The notes below the pieces were generated by a model. It was not told the DNA's origin. It made no database searches and saw only the letters and a program-made list of their open reading frames with translations. This document shows, one piece after another, positions 1 to 8,640 of a stretch of 64,000 nucleotides of DNA. The stretch's first letter is position 1; each line of letters begins with the position of its first letter. The translations under genes were made by a program, and so were the position numbers. The DNA is from Ancylomarina sp048268005. Its GTDB lineage: Bacteria > Bacteroidota > Bacteroidia > Bacteroidales > Marinifilaceae. The stretch covers positions 1-64,000 of the forward strand of contig JBLWWJ010000006.1 in NCBI GenBank assembly GCA_048268005.1, written 5' to 3'.

Positions 1-258
1 ACACTACTTTAAGGCAAGATACCCAGAATATCCATGATGATTTAATCAAGTTTATTCGACCTTCAAGCGAGATCTCTGGTCTATTACAAGCCTAATTGCT
101 CATTACTCAATGTTAATCACTAATTGTTGACGGATTTGCTTCTTACATTTACAGCAAACTTCAATCTAATTGTCTTCTTTAATGAGAATTCGTTTTTCTT
201 TTTACCTAATAAATCAAAATTAAAAACCTTTGACATAAGCATTTTGGCTTTATTAACT
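1..258. other. Left flank without a complete gene
   Basis: No complete gene lies before position 313. The first 95 bases may hold the 3' end of a gene cut by the window edge. One plus-strand frame stays open to a TAA at 93-95, and another reads to a TGA at 35-37; too little is left to choose between them or to recognise a family. The remainder is AT-rich and contains no clear hairpin. Confidence 0.4.
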
Positions 259-287
259 TATTTTTGTTTTTAATCTTTATAATTTTG
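259..287 (+). promoter_or_regulatory. Two candidate -7 boxes for the lipoprotein operon
   Basis: TATTTTTG (259-266) and TAATTTTG (280-287) both match the Bacteroidota -7 consensus TAnnTTTG. Neither has a well-spaced TTG at -33. The second would start transcription near 293, about 20 bases before the TTG start codon at 313. Confidence 0.45.
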
Positions 288-312
288 TAGATCATCATCA
301 AAACATATCGAA

Positions 313-2076
313 TTGAAAGCATTTACTAGTAAAATTCTTGTTGGGTTGTTCATTTCTGCCCTAATCTACTCATGTGCAAACATGGGATACCCTGTTGGTG
401 GACCGAAGGATGAAGAATCTCCTATTGTTGAAAAAACAACGCCGCCTAATTTTTCTACAGAATTTAAAGGTGGAAAGGTGAATATCTATTTCAATGAATT
501 CGTGCAGTTGAAGGATATCAACGAAAAATTTGTTGTATCTCCACCTATTGATAGAAAGCCCACAGTGAATTTACGTGGTGAATCTATTTATGTAGACATG
601 GGAGATAGTTTAAAACCTAATACGACATATACGCTTGATTTTGCAGATGGGATTGCGGACAATAACGAAGGAAACCCATTAGGCAATTATCAATATGTAT
701 TTTCTACTGGTAATGAATTGGATTCTCTGAGTATTCAAGGGCACGCTGTAGATGCTTTTACAAGGCTTCCAATTGAGAAAGTTCAGATTTATGCTTACTC
801 GAATCATCACGATTCTGTTTCTCTTACTACCATTCCTGATTACGTTGCACAAACTGATACTGCTGGTCATTTTAATTTAAGTAATCTAAAAGCAGGGACC
901 TATAAAATTTTTGCTTTGATTGATGGTAATCGTGATTACAAGTACAATGGACCAGGAGAAATTATTGGATTTTTAGATACTCTATTAACACCCAGTGCTC
1001 AGACTTTTCAAAAGTTGGATAGTATAACGCCTGATTCTTCAGCTCTGAGAACTTATACAGCATTTAGTCCTGCTGATCTTCACATTAACCTATTTGAGGA
1101 GGAAAATCCTCTTCTATATCTAACTAAGTATAATCGCTCCAGACGTGAAAAGTTAGATTTTGAGTTTTCTTTCAAAAGATCTGACGATTTAAGAATTGAT
1201 ATTCTAGAGGTAGAAGATGATTCAAATAGTTTTCTTATTGAGAGCAATAGCACCAGTGATACCTTATCATACTGGATCGTTGATTCGAGTATATATAAAA
1301 GAGATACATTAACGGCGGTGTTGAATTATTTAAAGACGGATTCAATGAACCAACTGGTTAGCTTTAGTGATACCTTAAAATTAAATTTTAAGGATCCTAA
1401 GAAGGCAAAACAAACTAAGAAGAAAGCTAAGAAATCGACAGTTAAGAAGCCTGTTTACGGCTTTAAGTCGAATATTAAATCCTCACAACATCTTAACAAG
1501 AACATAGAGTTTCAGTTTAATGAACCATTATCCAGTTTTATACTTGACAGTATTCATCTTGTGAAGATGGTAGATACTTTAGAAGTTCCTGTTCCCTTTA
1601 AGTTTGAGAAAGATTCGGCATTATTACGTACTTATCACATGAATGTAAAGTGGGAATCAGAAACCAGTTATCGTTTAAATATTGATTCAGCTACTTTCGA
1701 AAATATATTTGCTTTAAAGAGTGATGCTTTCACTAAGAAATTTAATACGAAAGAACTGGAGTATTATGGAAAAATACTTCTTCAAGTTGATCATGTTCAT
1801 CAACCTTTAATTGTTCAGGTTATTGAGAATAACAAGAACGAAACACTTGTTCAGAGTAAAAAGATTTATTCGGATCAGCTTATTACATTTGATTATCTGG
1901 AGCCTAAAACCTATATCATAAAAGTTATTGAAGATTGGAATGATAATGGTAAATGGGATACAGGTAATTATAAATTACACTTACAGCCAGAGACCGTTCA
2001 TTATTTCCGTAAGGAGATTAAGGTCCGTTCTAACTGGGACGTTGAAGAGAATGTGGTTATATCACACACACATTAA
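313..2076 (+). CDS. Ig-like (SbsA/Big_5-type) domain lipoprotein
   Basis: Predicted envelope lipoprotein of 587 residues. The N-terminus is a lipoprotein signal with lipobox LIYSC, Cys at residue 21, followed by a GGPKDE-type stretch common in Bacteroidota members. Residues about 35-130 look like a bacterial Ig-like Big_5/SbsA domain, about 150-225 like a carboxypeptidase-regulatory-type beta-sandwich (DGNRDYKYNGPGE), and about 385-470 like a second Ig-like domain, after a Lys-rich linker near 365-380. The start is TTG; the next ATG (residue 24) would delete the lipobox, so TTG is preferred. It is followed after 12 bases by the thiamine-binding protein gene, suggesting co-transcription. The role is unknown; a structural or surface-anchoring role is inference. 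Confidence 0.75.
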   Translation: MKAFTSKILVGLFISALIYSCANMGYPVGGPKDEESPIVEKTTPPNFSTEFKGGKVNIYFNEFVQLKDINEKFVVSPPIDRKPTVNLRGESIYVDMGDSLKPNTTYTLDFADGIADNNEGNPLGNYQYVFSTGNELDSLSIQGHAVDAFTRLPIEKVQIYAYSNHHDSVSLTTIPDYVAQTDTAGHFNLSNLKAGTYKIFALIDGNRDYKYNGPGEIIGFLDTLLTPSAQTFQKLDSITPDSSALRTYTAFSPADLHINLFEEENPLLYLTKYNRSRREKLDFEFSFKRSDDLRIDILEVEDDSNSFLIESNSTSDTLSYWIVDSSIYKRDTLTAVLNYLKTDSMNQLVSFSDTLKLNFKDPKKAKQTKKKAKKSTVKKPVYGFKSNIKSSQHLNKNIEFQFNEPLSSFILDSIHLVKMVDTLEVPVPFKFEKDSALLRTYHMNVKWESETSYRLNIDSATFENIFALKSDAFTKKFNTKELEYYGKILLQVDHVHQPLIVQVIENNKNETLVQSKKIYSDQLITFDYLEPKTYIIKVIEDWNDNGKWDTGNYKLHLQPETVHYFRKEIKVRSNWDVEENVVISHTH

Positions 2077-2088
2077 AATCTAAAAATT

Positions 2089-2400
2089 ATGTCAGCACTT
2101 TTAGAATTTGCGATTTTTCCTACTGATAAAGGAGATAGCGTTAGTCAATATGTTAGTCAGGTAATTGAAATGATTCGCGAAAGCGGTGTCGATTATCAAC
2201 TAACGGCAATGGGTACTCTTATAGAAACCGAAACATTACCGGAAGCATTGGAAATTGTAAATAGAGCTTATACAATTCTGGAGCCACATTCTGATCGTGT
2301 TTATTCTACTATGACAGTTGATATTCAGAAAAACAAACACAATCGTCTTAAGTCTAAGGTTAGTGCCATTGAGAATAAAATAGGTAAGGTTAATCTTTAA
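2089..2400 (+). CDS. MTH1187 family thiamine-binding protein (DUF77)
   Basis: Small cytoplasmic protein of 103 residues matching the MTH1187/YkoF-like thiamine-binding family: N-terminal FAIFPTDKGDSVS, central YQLTAMGTLIET, and a C-terminal helix with SRVYST-like residues (DRVYSTMTVDI). Family members form alpha/beta ferredoxin-like oligomers, and some bind thiamine or its pyrimidine moiety. Its length is usual for the family. It is the middle gene of a three-gene run, 12 bases after the lipoprotein and 10 bases before the DUF3108 gene. No thiamine genes lie nearby, so the ligand is inferred from the family only. Confidence 0.8.
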   Translation: MSALLEFAIFPTDKGDSVSQYVSQVIEMIRESGVDYQLTAMGTLIETETLPEALEIVNRAYTILEPHSDRVYSTMTVDIQKNKHNRLKSKVSAIENKIGKVNL

Positions 2401-2410
2401 ATCCACTGAC

Positions 2411-3250
2411 TTGCGATATATTCTTTTTATTCTCGTTATAATTTGTTCGATAGGTCAATTAAAATCTCAGGAGAAATCTGGAATTGAGAATTTTGCTTTT
2501 CAATCGGGTGAAAAATTGACTTTTAGAGGTTACTACAATTGGGGATTCTTGTGGGTTGCAGCAGGAGAGGTAAAACTTGAAGTTAAGAATGAATCATATG
2601 GCGATAAACCAGCATATAAGATTGAAGCTCTGGGTAGAAGTTTAAAGGCTTTTGATTGGTTTTTCAAGCTACGGGATACGATTTCATGCTATGTGGATAC
2701 AACAAGCTTAAAACCCTTTTATTTTGATCGCAAAACGAATGAAGGCGATTATAAAGCTCGTCATGAATACTGGTTTGACTATGAAAAAGATCAGATATAT
2801 TCTAAAATAAGGAAAAGACAAAAGCCTGTTAGAAAAGATACGCTTGAGAATAAAAATATCAGTTCTGATATTGTATCGGTCGCATACTATACACGAAACC
2901 TTGATTTTTCAAAGTATAAAAAGAAGGAGAAAATTCCACTTCGTATGTTGATCGATAATGAGGTTCATAATTTATACATTAGGTATAAAGGGATTGAGAA
3001 TGTTAAGCTTAAAAGCGGGGAAATATATGAGTGTTTAAAATTTTCTCCGATGTTAGTAAAAGGGCATCTTTTTAAGGGTGGAGAAGATATGACTATTTGG
3101 GTGAGCAACGATAGAAATCGCGTTCCGATTATGGTGGAAGCAAAGGTATTGATAGGAAGTGTAAAAGGCCTTCTTAATTCATATGAAGGCCTAAGATCAA
3201 CACGAAATTCTCATTTTAAGAAACGATCAGGTAAGGTTGAAGTTGATTAA
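2411..3250 (+). CDS. DUF3108 domain-containing exported protein
   Basis: A 279-residue protein with an N-terminal signal peptide (MRYILFILVIICSIGQLKSQ) starting at a TTG codon. The body fits the DUF3108 family of periplasmic/outer-membrane-associated proteins: early SGEKLTFRGYYNWGFLWVAAGE, a central FDRKTNEGDY, and the late KGGEDMTIWVSNDRNRVPI motif, typical of these beta-rich proteins. No enzymatic residues are known for the family. It is the third gene of the run that starts at 313. Its stop codon overlaps the stop codon of the convergent glutaminyl cyclase by 4 bases inside a perfect palindrome. Confidence 0.8.
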   Translation: MRYILFILVIICSIGQLKSQEKSGIENFAFQSGEKLTFRGYYNWGFLWVAAGEVKLEVKNESYGDKPAYKIEALGRSLKAFDWFFKLRDTISCYVDTTSLKPFYFDRKTNEGDYKARHEYWFDYEKDQIYSKIRKRQKPVRKDTLENKNISSDIVSVAYYTRNLDFSKYKKKEKIPLRMLIDNEVHNLYIRYKGIENVKLKSGEIYECLKFSPMLVKGHLFKGGEDMTIWVSNDRNRVPIMVEAKVLIGSVKGLLNSYEGLRSTRNSHFKKRSGKVEVD

Positions 3251-3257
3251 TCAACTT
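3240..3257. other. Perfect 18-base palindrome covering two convergent stop codons
   Basis: AAGTTGATTAATCAACTT is its own reverse complement. It carries the TAA of the DUF3108 gene and, on the other strand, the TAA of the glutaminyl cyclase. As RNA it forms a hairpin on either strand. It has only short T runs, so if it ends transcription it is a weak bidirectional terminator. Confidence 0.6.
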
Positions 3258-4362
3258 TAATTTCCAATAGTTTGGCCCAGCGTTTTCCTGTTACAAAAAG
3301 GCGATTGTTTATAGAGTCATATGCAATACCATTAAGCACATCATCACCTTCGATAAGTTTCCGTTTTTCAGCAGGACTTAGTATATCCTTAAGGTTTAGA
3401 TTACTTTCTACTTGTCCGGTTTCTGGATTAATTATTACAATTCTATCGGTTAACCAAACATTAGCGTACAGCTTTCCTTTTATAAACTCTAACTCATTTA
3501 AGTTGGTAACAGCACCTTTTTCGTCGTAAACCTCAATTTCTCCGGTTTTGCCGTAGTTTTTCGGATCGACCAAAGTCAGCTTATTACTTCCATCAGAAAT
3601 AACAAGTTTGTTATTCATTGTTGTAATACCCCAACCTTCTCCATTGGCAGTAGGAGGTCTAAAGAAATCTTTTTGTGAGAAATCTTCAGCATCAATAACA
3701 AAGGCTTTTTCAGCTCTCCATGTTAATTGAATAATATTACCAGCGTAATAAGTAATCCCTTCTCCAAAATAATTAGGTTCTAATTTTCTATCAAAAACAC
3801 TTTTACCGGTTTTAATATCAACCTTAAGAAGTGCAGATTGGCCGTGCTGGCCTGTTCCTTCGTACAAGTAGCCATCATGAAAAAATAAACCCTGTGTATA
3901 GGATTTTACTTCATGTGGAAATGTATTAACTATTTTATAGCTTAATTCTGTAGGAACGATATCAGATTTGATATTGTAATAGGATGAAAGGTTTCCAACT
4001 TTGCCATCTTCGTGATAAGCTAAGAGTTGAAAACGATGCCTACCCATATTGTTGGATTTTGCAATATGTGCAAATGACCAGGGTTTAGAAAACTTGGTTT
4101 GAATTAATTTTCCATCAATCAATAATCGCAGAGAATCTATATCCTTTGAGTTTTTTCTTTTTTTAATTGAAATTTCAAGGGTATCTCCTTTGGCAAAAAG
4201 CTTTCCTCTATGTGGTTCCTTTAATTTTAAACTACGAATATATTCGACTGCAACTTCCTGACTTGTTTTTTCAGATTTTGCAATCGTTTTGTGAGCACCA
4301 TTTCCATTACAAGCTGTAAGTGAAACGAGGCATAGAGAGATAATAAGAGATTGAAATTTCAT
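3247..4362 (-). CDS. Glutaminyl-peptide cyclotransferase, lipoprotein form
   Basis: Predicted glutamine cyclotransferase of the plant/bacterial five-bladed beta-propeller type, forming pyroglutamate at protein N-termini in the periplasm. The N-terminus is a lipoprotein signal with lipobox LTAC (Cys about residue 18). Residues about 45-135 form an Ig-like domain, and residues about 145-371 the propeller, with typical FPHEVKSYTQGLFFHDGYLYEGTGQHGQS and FFRPPTANGEGWGITT stretches and LNELEFIKGKLYANVW near the end. Coupling of Ig-like and cyclase domains is common in Bacteroidota. T9SS and Sec exported proteins often carry N-terminal pyroglutamate in this phylum, so these may be substrates (inference). 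A good promoter lies upstream at 4413-4443. Confidence 0.88.
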   Translation of the reverse strand: MKFQSLIISLCLVSLTACNGNGAHKTIAKSEKTSQEVAVEYIRSLKLKEPHRGKLFAKGDTLEISIKKRKNSKDIDSLRLLIDGKLIQTKFSKPWSFAHIAKSNNMGRHRFQLLAYHEDGKVGNLSSYYNIKSDIVPTELSYKIVNTFPHEVKSYTQGLFFHDGYLYEGTGQHGQSALLKVDIKTGKSVFDRKLEPNYFGEGITYYAGNIIQLTWRAEKAFVIDAEDFSQKDFFRPPTANGEGWGITTMNNKLVISDGSNKLTLVDPKNYGKTGEIEVYDEKGAVTNLNELEFIKGKLYANVWLTDRIVIINPETGQVESNLNLKDILSPAEKRKLIEGDDVLNGIAYDSINNRLFVTGKRWAKLLEIKVD

Positions 4363-4412
4363 ATTTTATAAACGGGATGTTTTTTTTATAAATGAGAGTA
4401 AACTCTGAACTT

Positions 4413-4443
4413 CAAAGTTAAACTATTGATATTAATTTAACAA
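4413..4443 (-). promoter_or_regulatory. Promoter for the glutaminyl cyclase gene
   Basis: On the minus strand TTG (4443-4441), a 20-base spacer, and TAACTTTG (4420-4413) match the Bacteroidota vegetative promoter at both elements. Transcription would start near 4407, leaving a leader of about 45 bases. Confidence 0.7.
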
Positions 4444-4450
4444 TTGAATA

Positions 4451-4484
4451 AAAAAAGCTGCTCAATTAATATTGAGCAGCTTTT
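4451..4484 (-). terminator. Rho-independent terminator of cysS
   Basis: AAAGCTGCTCAAT and its complement form a 13-base stem with a 4-5 base loop, followed on the minus strand by a run of T (plus-strand A at 4451-4456). It begins just after the cysS stop codon. Confidence 0.85.
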
Positions 4485-4487
4485 GTA

Positions 4488-5963
4488 TTATTGAATGATT
4501 TCCCATTCGGAACCATCTTTTGTATCTTTTATTGCAATTCCATAACTGTTTAATTCGTCTCGAATTTTATCAGCAGTCGCCCAATCTTTATTTTGCTTGG
4601 CCTCGTTTCGAGTTGTAAGCAATAATGAAATTAGCTTGTCGAGAATTTCATTAGCTCCTCCTTCAGCTTCTTTTTCATCTTTTAAGCCTAAAACATCATA
4701 AACTAAATCGTTATAAAGTTTCTTAAGAGATTCAAGTTGCTCAGCTGTAATTTGTTCTTTACCCGCTGCCAGCGAGTTAATCATTTTCACACCATCGAAA
4801 AGATGCGCAATGAGAATCGGTGTATTGATATCGTCATTTAATGCAGCGTAAGCTTTTGTTTTCAGCTCTTCAACATTAACTGTCGACTCTTTACCAGCTT
4901 TAATCTTATCAAGAGTTGCAACTGCCGACATTAATCTATTGAATCCTTTTTCAGCAGCCTTAAGTGCATCATTCGAGAAGTCAAGAGGACTACGGTAATG
5001 CGCTTGTAAAATAAAGAAACGAATTGTCATAGGGCTATAAGCTTGCTCTAAGACATCATTATCACCATCGAAAAGTTGATCAAGAGTAATAAAGTTACCC
5101 AATGATTTACCCATTTTCTGACCATTAATGGTGATCATGTTGTTGTGCATCCAGTAACGAACAGCTTCGTGACCATGAGCACCGGTAGATTGTGCAATTT
5201 CACATTCGTGATGTGGGAATTGTAAATCAAGTCCACCGCCATGAATATCGAATTCAGAACCTAAATATTTTTGACTCATTGCCGAACACTCAAGGTGCCA
5301 TCCTGGGAAACCATCGCTCCATTTTGATGGCCATCGCATGATATGCTCAGGATTTGCCTTTTTCCAAAGTGCAAAGTCAAAGCTATTTTTCTTTTCGCTT
5401 TGTCCTTCTAATTCACGTGTATTTGAAATTAGATCTTCAATTTTTCTTCCTGATAGCTTACCGTAATCGTGTTTTTTGCTGTACGATTCCACATCGAAGT
5501 AAACTGAACCGTTGCTTTCGTAAGCAAAACCATTCTCAAACAATTTATCAATGACTTCCATTTGTTCAATGATATGTCCTGAAGCACGAGGTTCAATACT
5601 TGGCTTAAGCACGTTCAAGTCATCCATGTTTTTATGGTAGCGGTCTGTAAAATACTGAACAACTTCCATAGGCTCTAATTCTTCCAAGCGAGCTTTTTGT
5701 GCAATTTTATCTTCTCCTTCGTCAGCATCGTTTACAAGGTGTCCAACATCAGTAATATTACGAACGTAACGCACTTTGTAACCAGAATGTTTTAAAAAAC
5801 GGAATAATATATCAAACGTAATTGCTGGACGAGAGTGACCTAAATGAGCATCACCATAAACAGTAGGACCACAAACATATAAGCCAACATGTCCGGGGTT
5901 AATAGGCGTAAACAGCTCTTTCTTTCGGCTGAGTGTATTGTAAATTTGCAAATTATTTTTCAT
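4488..5963 (-). CDS. cysS: Cysteine--tRNA ligase
   Basis: Class I aminoacyl-tRNA synthetase charging tRNA-Cys, 491 residues. The N-terminus has the Zn-binding Cys and HIGH-type motif in CGPTVYGDAHLGH (residues about 31-43). Further Zn ligands are in WHLECSAMS and FPHHECE, and the KMSKS equivalent is KMGKSLGN. The C-terminal DALR-type anticodon-recognition region is present. An upstream in-frame ATG would add 14 residues (GGLHPTQILNYKR), but the conserved start MKNNLQIYNTLSRKKE fits the family, so 5963 is chosen. Transcribed away from rnr. A strong terminator follows. Confidence 0.95.
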   Translation of the reverse strand: MKNNLQIYNTLSRKKELFTPINPGHVGLYVCGPTVYGDAHLGHSRPAITFDILFRFLKHSGYKVRYVRNITDVGHLVNDADEGEDKIAQKARLEELEPMEVVQYFTDRYHKNMDDLNVLKPSIEPRASGHIIEQMEVIDKLFENGFAYESNGSVYFDVESYSKKHDYGKLSGRKIEDLISNTRELEGQSEKKNSFDFALWKKANPEHIMRWPSKWSDGFPGWHLECSAMSQKYLGSEFDIHGGGLDLQFPHHECEIAQSTGAHGHEAVRYWMHNNMITINGQKMGKSLGNFITLDQLFDGDNDVLEQAYSPMTIRFFILQAHYRSPLDFSNDALKAAEKGFNRLMSAVATLDKIKAGKESTVNVEELKTKAYAALNDDINTPILIAHLFDGVKMINSLAAGKEQITAEQLESLKKLYNDLVYDVLGLKDEKEAEGGANEILDKLISLLLTTRNEAKQNKDWATADKIRDELNSYGIAIKDTKDGSEWEIIQ

Positions 5964-6439
5964 CCGTTTATAATTTAATATTTGGGTCGGATGTAAGCCG
6001 CCCAATTAATCTTTGTCTTATGTGATAAAACTTTTCTTATGGCTCGTTTCATCGTCATTGTATTTAAATATCAGCAGTTCATACTTGTTGATATACTACT
6101 TTAATTAATCAAAAGAATGATTGGTTTCTTTTGGGTGGGTAAAATTATAAAAAAATTATGGCTTCAAAGCCTGATTCTGAGGAATAATGCGAGTCGACCT
6201 GAGGCAATTTTGATAAGTATCCCTCTAATTTTCAATCGATATGGCTTTTTTTAATGCTGAACAGCAATATTTATCGTTTTTAATTTAACAAAAAATAAAA
6301 TGGATTTGTTCTTAACGTTTTATTCTCTTTATTTTATAATAGTCATAAAATTGTCAAAAGTATTATATCAGACTAATTGAGTACTTTTGCCTTTAGAAGC
6401 TGCTGGACTTCTGTTTCATCCAGCGTTAATATCCATAAT
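5964..6439. promoter_or_regulatory. Divergent cysS/rnr intergenic region with a -7 box for rnr
   Basis: This 476-base gap has no convincing ORF; the longest clear frame from an ATG is a few codons. TACTTTTG at 6382-6389 on the plus strand matches the -7 consensus and would start transcription near 6396, about 45 bases before the rnr ATG. No well-spaced -33 TTG is seen (the nearest, at 6351, is 28 bases away). I found no exact -7 box for cysS on the minus strand. Confidence 0.5.
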
Positions 6440-8575
6440 ATGGTAGGAAAAAGAAAAAAAACACAATCCCGATATAACAAGCAAAGTTTGATGCATCAGG
6501 TGATGGAGATTTTTGCAAAATCACCGGCTAAAACATTAAATTATAAGCAAATTGCTGCTGCTCTCGAAATTAAAGATATGGGCATAAAGCGATTGATTGT
6601 TTCAATTTTATATGATTTGGTGGCACTAGATCAAATTAGTGAAGTATCGACAGGGAAATTTAAATTGAAAGCGAAAATGGGCACTGTTGAAGGCGTCGTA
6701 GATATGACGTCTCGAGGAGCTGCCTATATTGTTTCTGAGGAAATTGAGGAAGACATCTTTATTAGTCCAGATCACTTGAATAGAGCTTTACACGGCGATC
6801 AGGTGAAAGTATTTTTGTTTGCACGCCGAAAAAGTAAAAAACCGGAGGGTGAAGTTGTTGAGATTATAAAAAGAAAGAAAACCAGTTTTGTTGGTGTTGT
6901 TCAAACTTCTAAAAACTTTGCTTTTTTAATTCCTCTTGGAAAAAATATGCCTTATGATATTTTTGTTCCATTGGGTCAACTTAATGGGGCTGAAGATGGT
7001 GATAAGGCGATTGCTCAAATTACAGAATGGCCTAAGAAAGCGAAAAACCCTATTGGAAGAATCACAGATGTACTAGGAAAATCAGGCGATAACGATACGG
7101 AAATGCATGCTATTCTTGCAGAGTTTGATTTGCCTTACCAGTTTCCGGAACATGTGAATGAAGCGGCAGAAGAAATCTCTGATGAAATCACAAAAGAGGA
7201 AATTGCAAAACGTCGTGATTTTAGAGATATCACAACATTCACGATTGACCCTGCTGATGCGAAAGATTTTGATGATGCTTTGTCGCTTCGAAAACTAGAG
7301 AATGGCAATTGGGAAGTTGGTGTTCATATTGCTGATGTAACTCATTATGTGCGTCCGGGAAGTATTATCGAAAAAGAAGCTTGCGAACGTGCAACCTCAG
7401 TATATTTGGTTGATCGTGTTGTTCCAATGTTACCAGAGCGCTTATCGAATGGGCTTTGCTCATTGCGTCCTAACGAAGAGAAATTGACTTATTCGGCAGT
7501 TTTTGAGATTGATGAAAATGCTGATATTCACAAAACATGGATCGGTAGAACCGTTATAAATTCTGATCGTCGATTTACTTATGAGGAAGCTCAACAGGTT
7601 ATCGAAACTGAAGAGGGAGATTATAAGGAGGAGATTCTATGTCTGGATAGTTTAGCGAAAAAATTCAGAGCCAGACGTTTTAAGCAAGGAGCTATTGATT
7701 TTGATCGATATGAGGTTAAGTTTGATATTGATGAGAATGGTAAACCTTTAAGTGTTTACTTTAAGGAGTCGAAAGATTCGAATAAATTGATTGAGGAGTT
7801 TATGCTTTTGGCAAATAAAAAGGTTGCAGAATCAGTTGGTCGCGTACCCAAAGGAAAAACTGCAAAAACCTTTGTTTACAGAACGCATGATCAGCCTAAC
7901 ACACAAAAGCTAGAGACTTTCAATAACTTTATTCATAAGTTTGGTTTTGGAATTAAAACGGCTTCTCCATCATCTATTTCAAAATCTATGAATGAACTCT
8001 TGCAGAATGTGAAAGGGAATGCCATACAAAACCTGGTTGAGACATTGGCGATACGATCGATGGCAAAAGCTGAGTATACAACCAATAATGTTGGTCATTA
8101 CGGTTTGCATTTCGATTACTATTCTCACTTTACTTCACCTATTCGCCGTTATCCGGATATGATGGTTCATCGTTTATTAAATCAATACGAGAATCATGGC
8201 AAATCTGCCAATGAAGATAAGACTGAATCGCAGTGTAAGCATTGTAGCGATATGGAGCAACGCGCTGCTCAGGCAGAACGTTCTTCAATAAAGTATAAGC
8301 AAGTTGAGTTTATGCTCGATAATGTGGGTGAGGAGTTTGAAGGAACCATTTCTGGCGTAACAGAATGGGGATTCTATGTGGAGTTGAATGATAATAAGTG
8401 TGAAGGAATGGTTTCAATTCGTGAGCTGGAAGACGATTATTATGAGTTCGACGAGGATAATTACTGTATTGTTGGACGTCACCACAGAAAGATTTATCAA
8501 TTGGGTGACGAGGTGAAGATATTGGTTACGAAAGCTAATTTGGCTGCTAAACAACTAGACTTTGTATTAGCTTAA
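6440..8575 (+). CDS. rnr: Ribonuclease R
   Basis: Processive 3'-5' exoribonuclease of the RNB family, 711 residues. In order: N-terminal winged-helix region, cold-shock OB domains, the RNB catalytic domain from about residue 235 (FTIDPADAKDFDDALSLR with the Mg-binding Asp cluster, then VGVHIADVTHYVRPGS), the conserved FTSPIRRYPDMMVHRL motif, and a C-terminal S1 domain (EEFEGTISGVTEWGFYVEL). The open frame extends upstream to a TTG at 6377, but the likely -7 box at 6382-6389 lies inside that extension and the family start is the basic MVGKRKKTQ, so ATG 6440 is chosen. It acts in RNA decay and structured-RNA quality control. Confidence 0.95.
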   Translation: MVGKRKKTQSRYNKQSLMHQVMEIFAKSPAKTLNYKQIAAALEIKDMGIKRLIVSILYDLVALDQISEVSTGKFKLKAKMGTVEGVVDMTSRGAAYIVSEEIEEDIFISPDHLNRALHGDQVKVFLFARRKSKKPEGEVVEIIKRKKTSFVGVVQTSKNFAFLIPLGKNMPYDIFVPLGQLNGAEDGDKAIAQITEWPKKAKNPIGRITDVLGKSGDNDTEMHAILAEFDLPYQFPEHVNEAAEEISDEITKEEIAKRRDFRDITTFTIDPADAKDFDDALSLRKLENGNWEVGVHIADVTHYVRPGSIIEKEACERATSVYLVDRVVPMLPERLSNGLCSLRPNEEKLTYSAVFEIDENADIHKTWIGRTVINSDRRFTYEEAQQVIETEEGDYKEEILCLDSLAKKFRARRFKQGAIDFDRYEVKFDIDENGKPLSVYFKESKDSNKLIEEFMLLANKKVAESVGRVPKGKTAKTFVYRTHDQPNTQKLETFNNFIHKFGFGIKTASPSSISKSMNELLQNVKGNAIQNLVETLAIRSMAKAEYTTNNVGHYGLHFDYYSHFTSPIRRYPDMMVHRLLNQYENHGKSANEDKTESQCKHCSDMEQRAAQAERSSIKYKQVEFMLDNVGEEFEGTISGVTEWGFYVELNDNKCEGMVSIRELEDDYYEFDEDNYCIVGRHHRKIYQLGDEVKILVTKANLAAKQLDFVLA

Positions 8576-8592
8576 GTCATAATACAGATATA

Positions 8593-8630
8593 AAAAAAGG
8601 CTTCAAGCATAATTGTTTGAAGCCTTTTTT
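8593..8630. terminator. Bidirectional terminator between rnr and radA
   Basis: AAAAAAGGCTTCAA and TTTGAAGCCTTTTTT form a long stem with A/T runs on both sides, so it can end both rnr (plus) and radA (minus). Confidence 0.88.
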
Positions 8631-8640
8631 ATGAAATATT

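Noticed and set aside
3..95. Open frame at the left edge, perhaps the 3' end of a gene
   Set aside because: Another frame is also open at the edge and neither shows recognisable motifs, so no gene is called.
6377..6439. TTG-started N-terminal extension of RNase R
   Set aside because: A likely -7 promoter box lies inside it and the residues do not fit the family; ATG 6440 is preferred.
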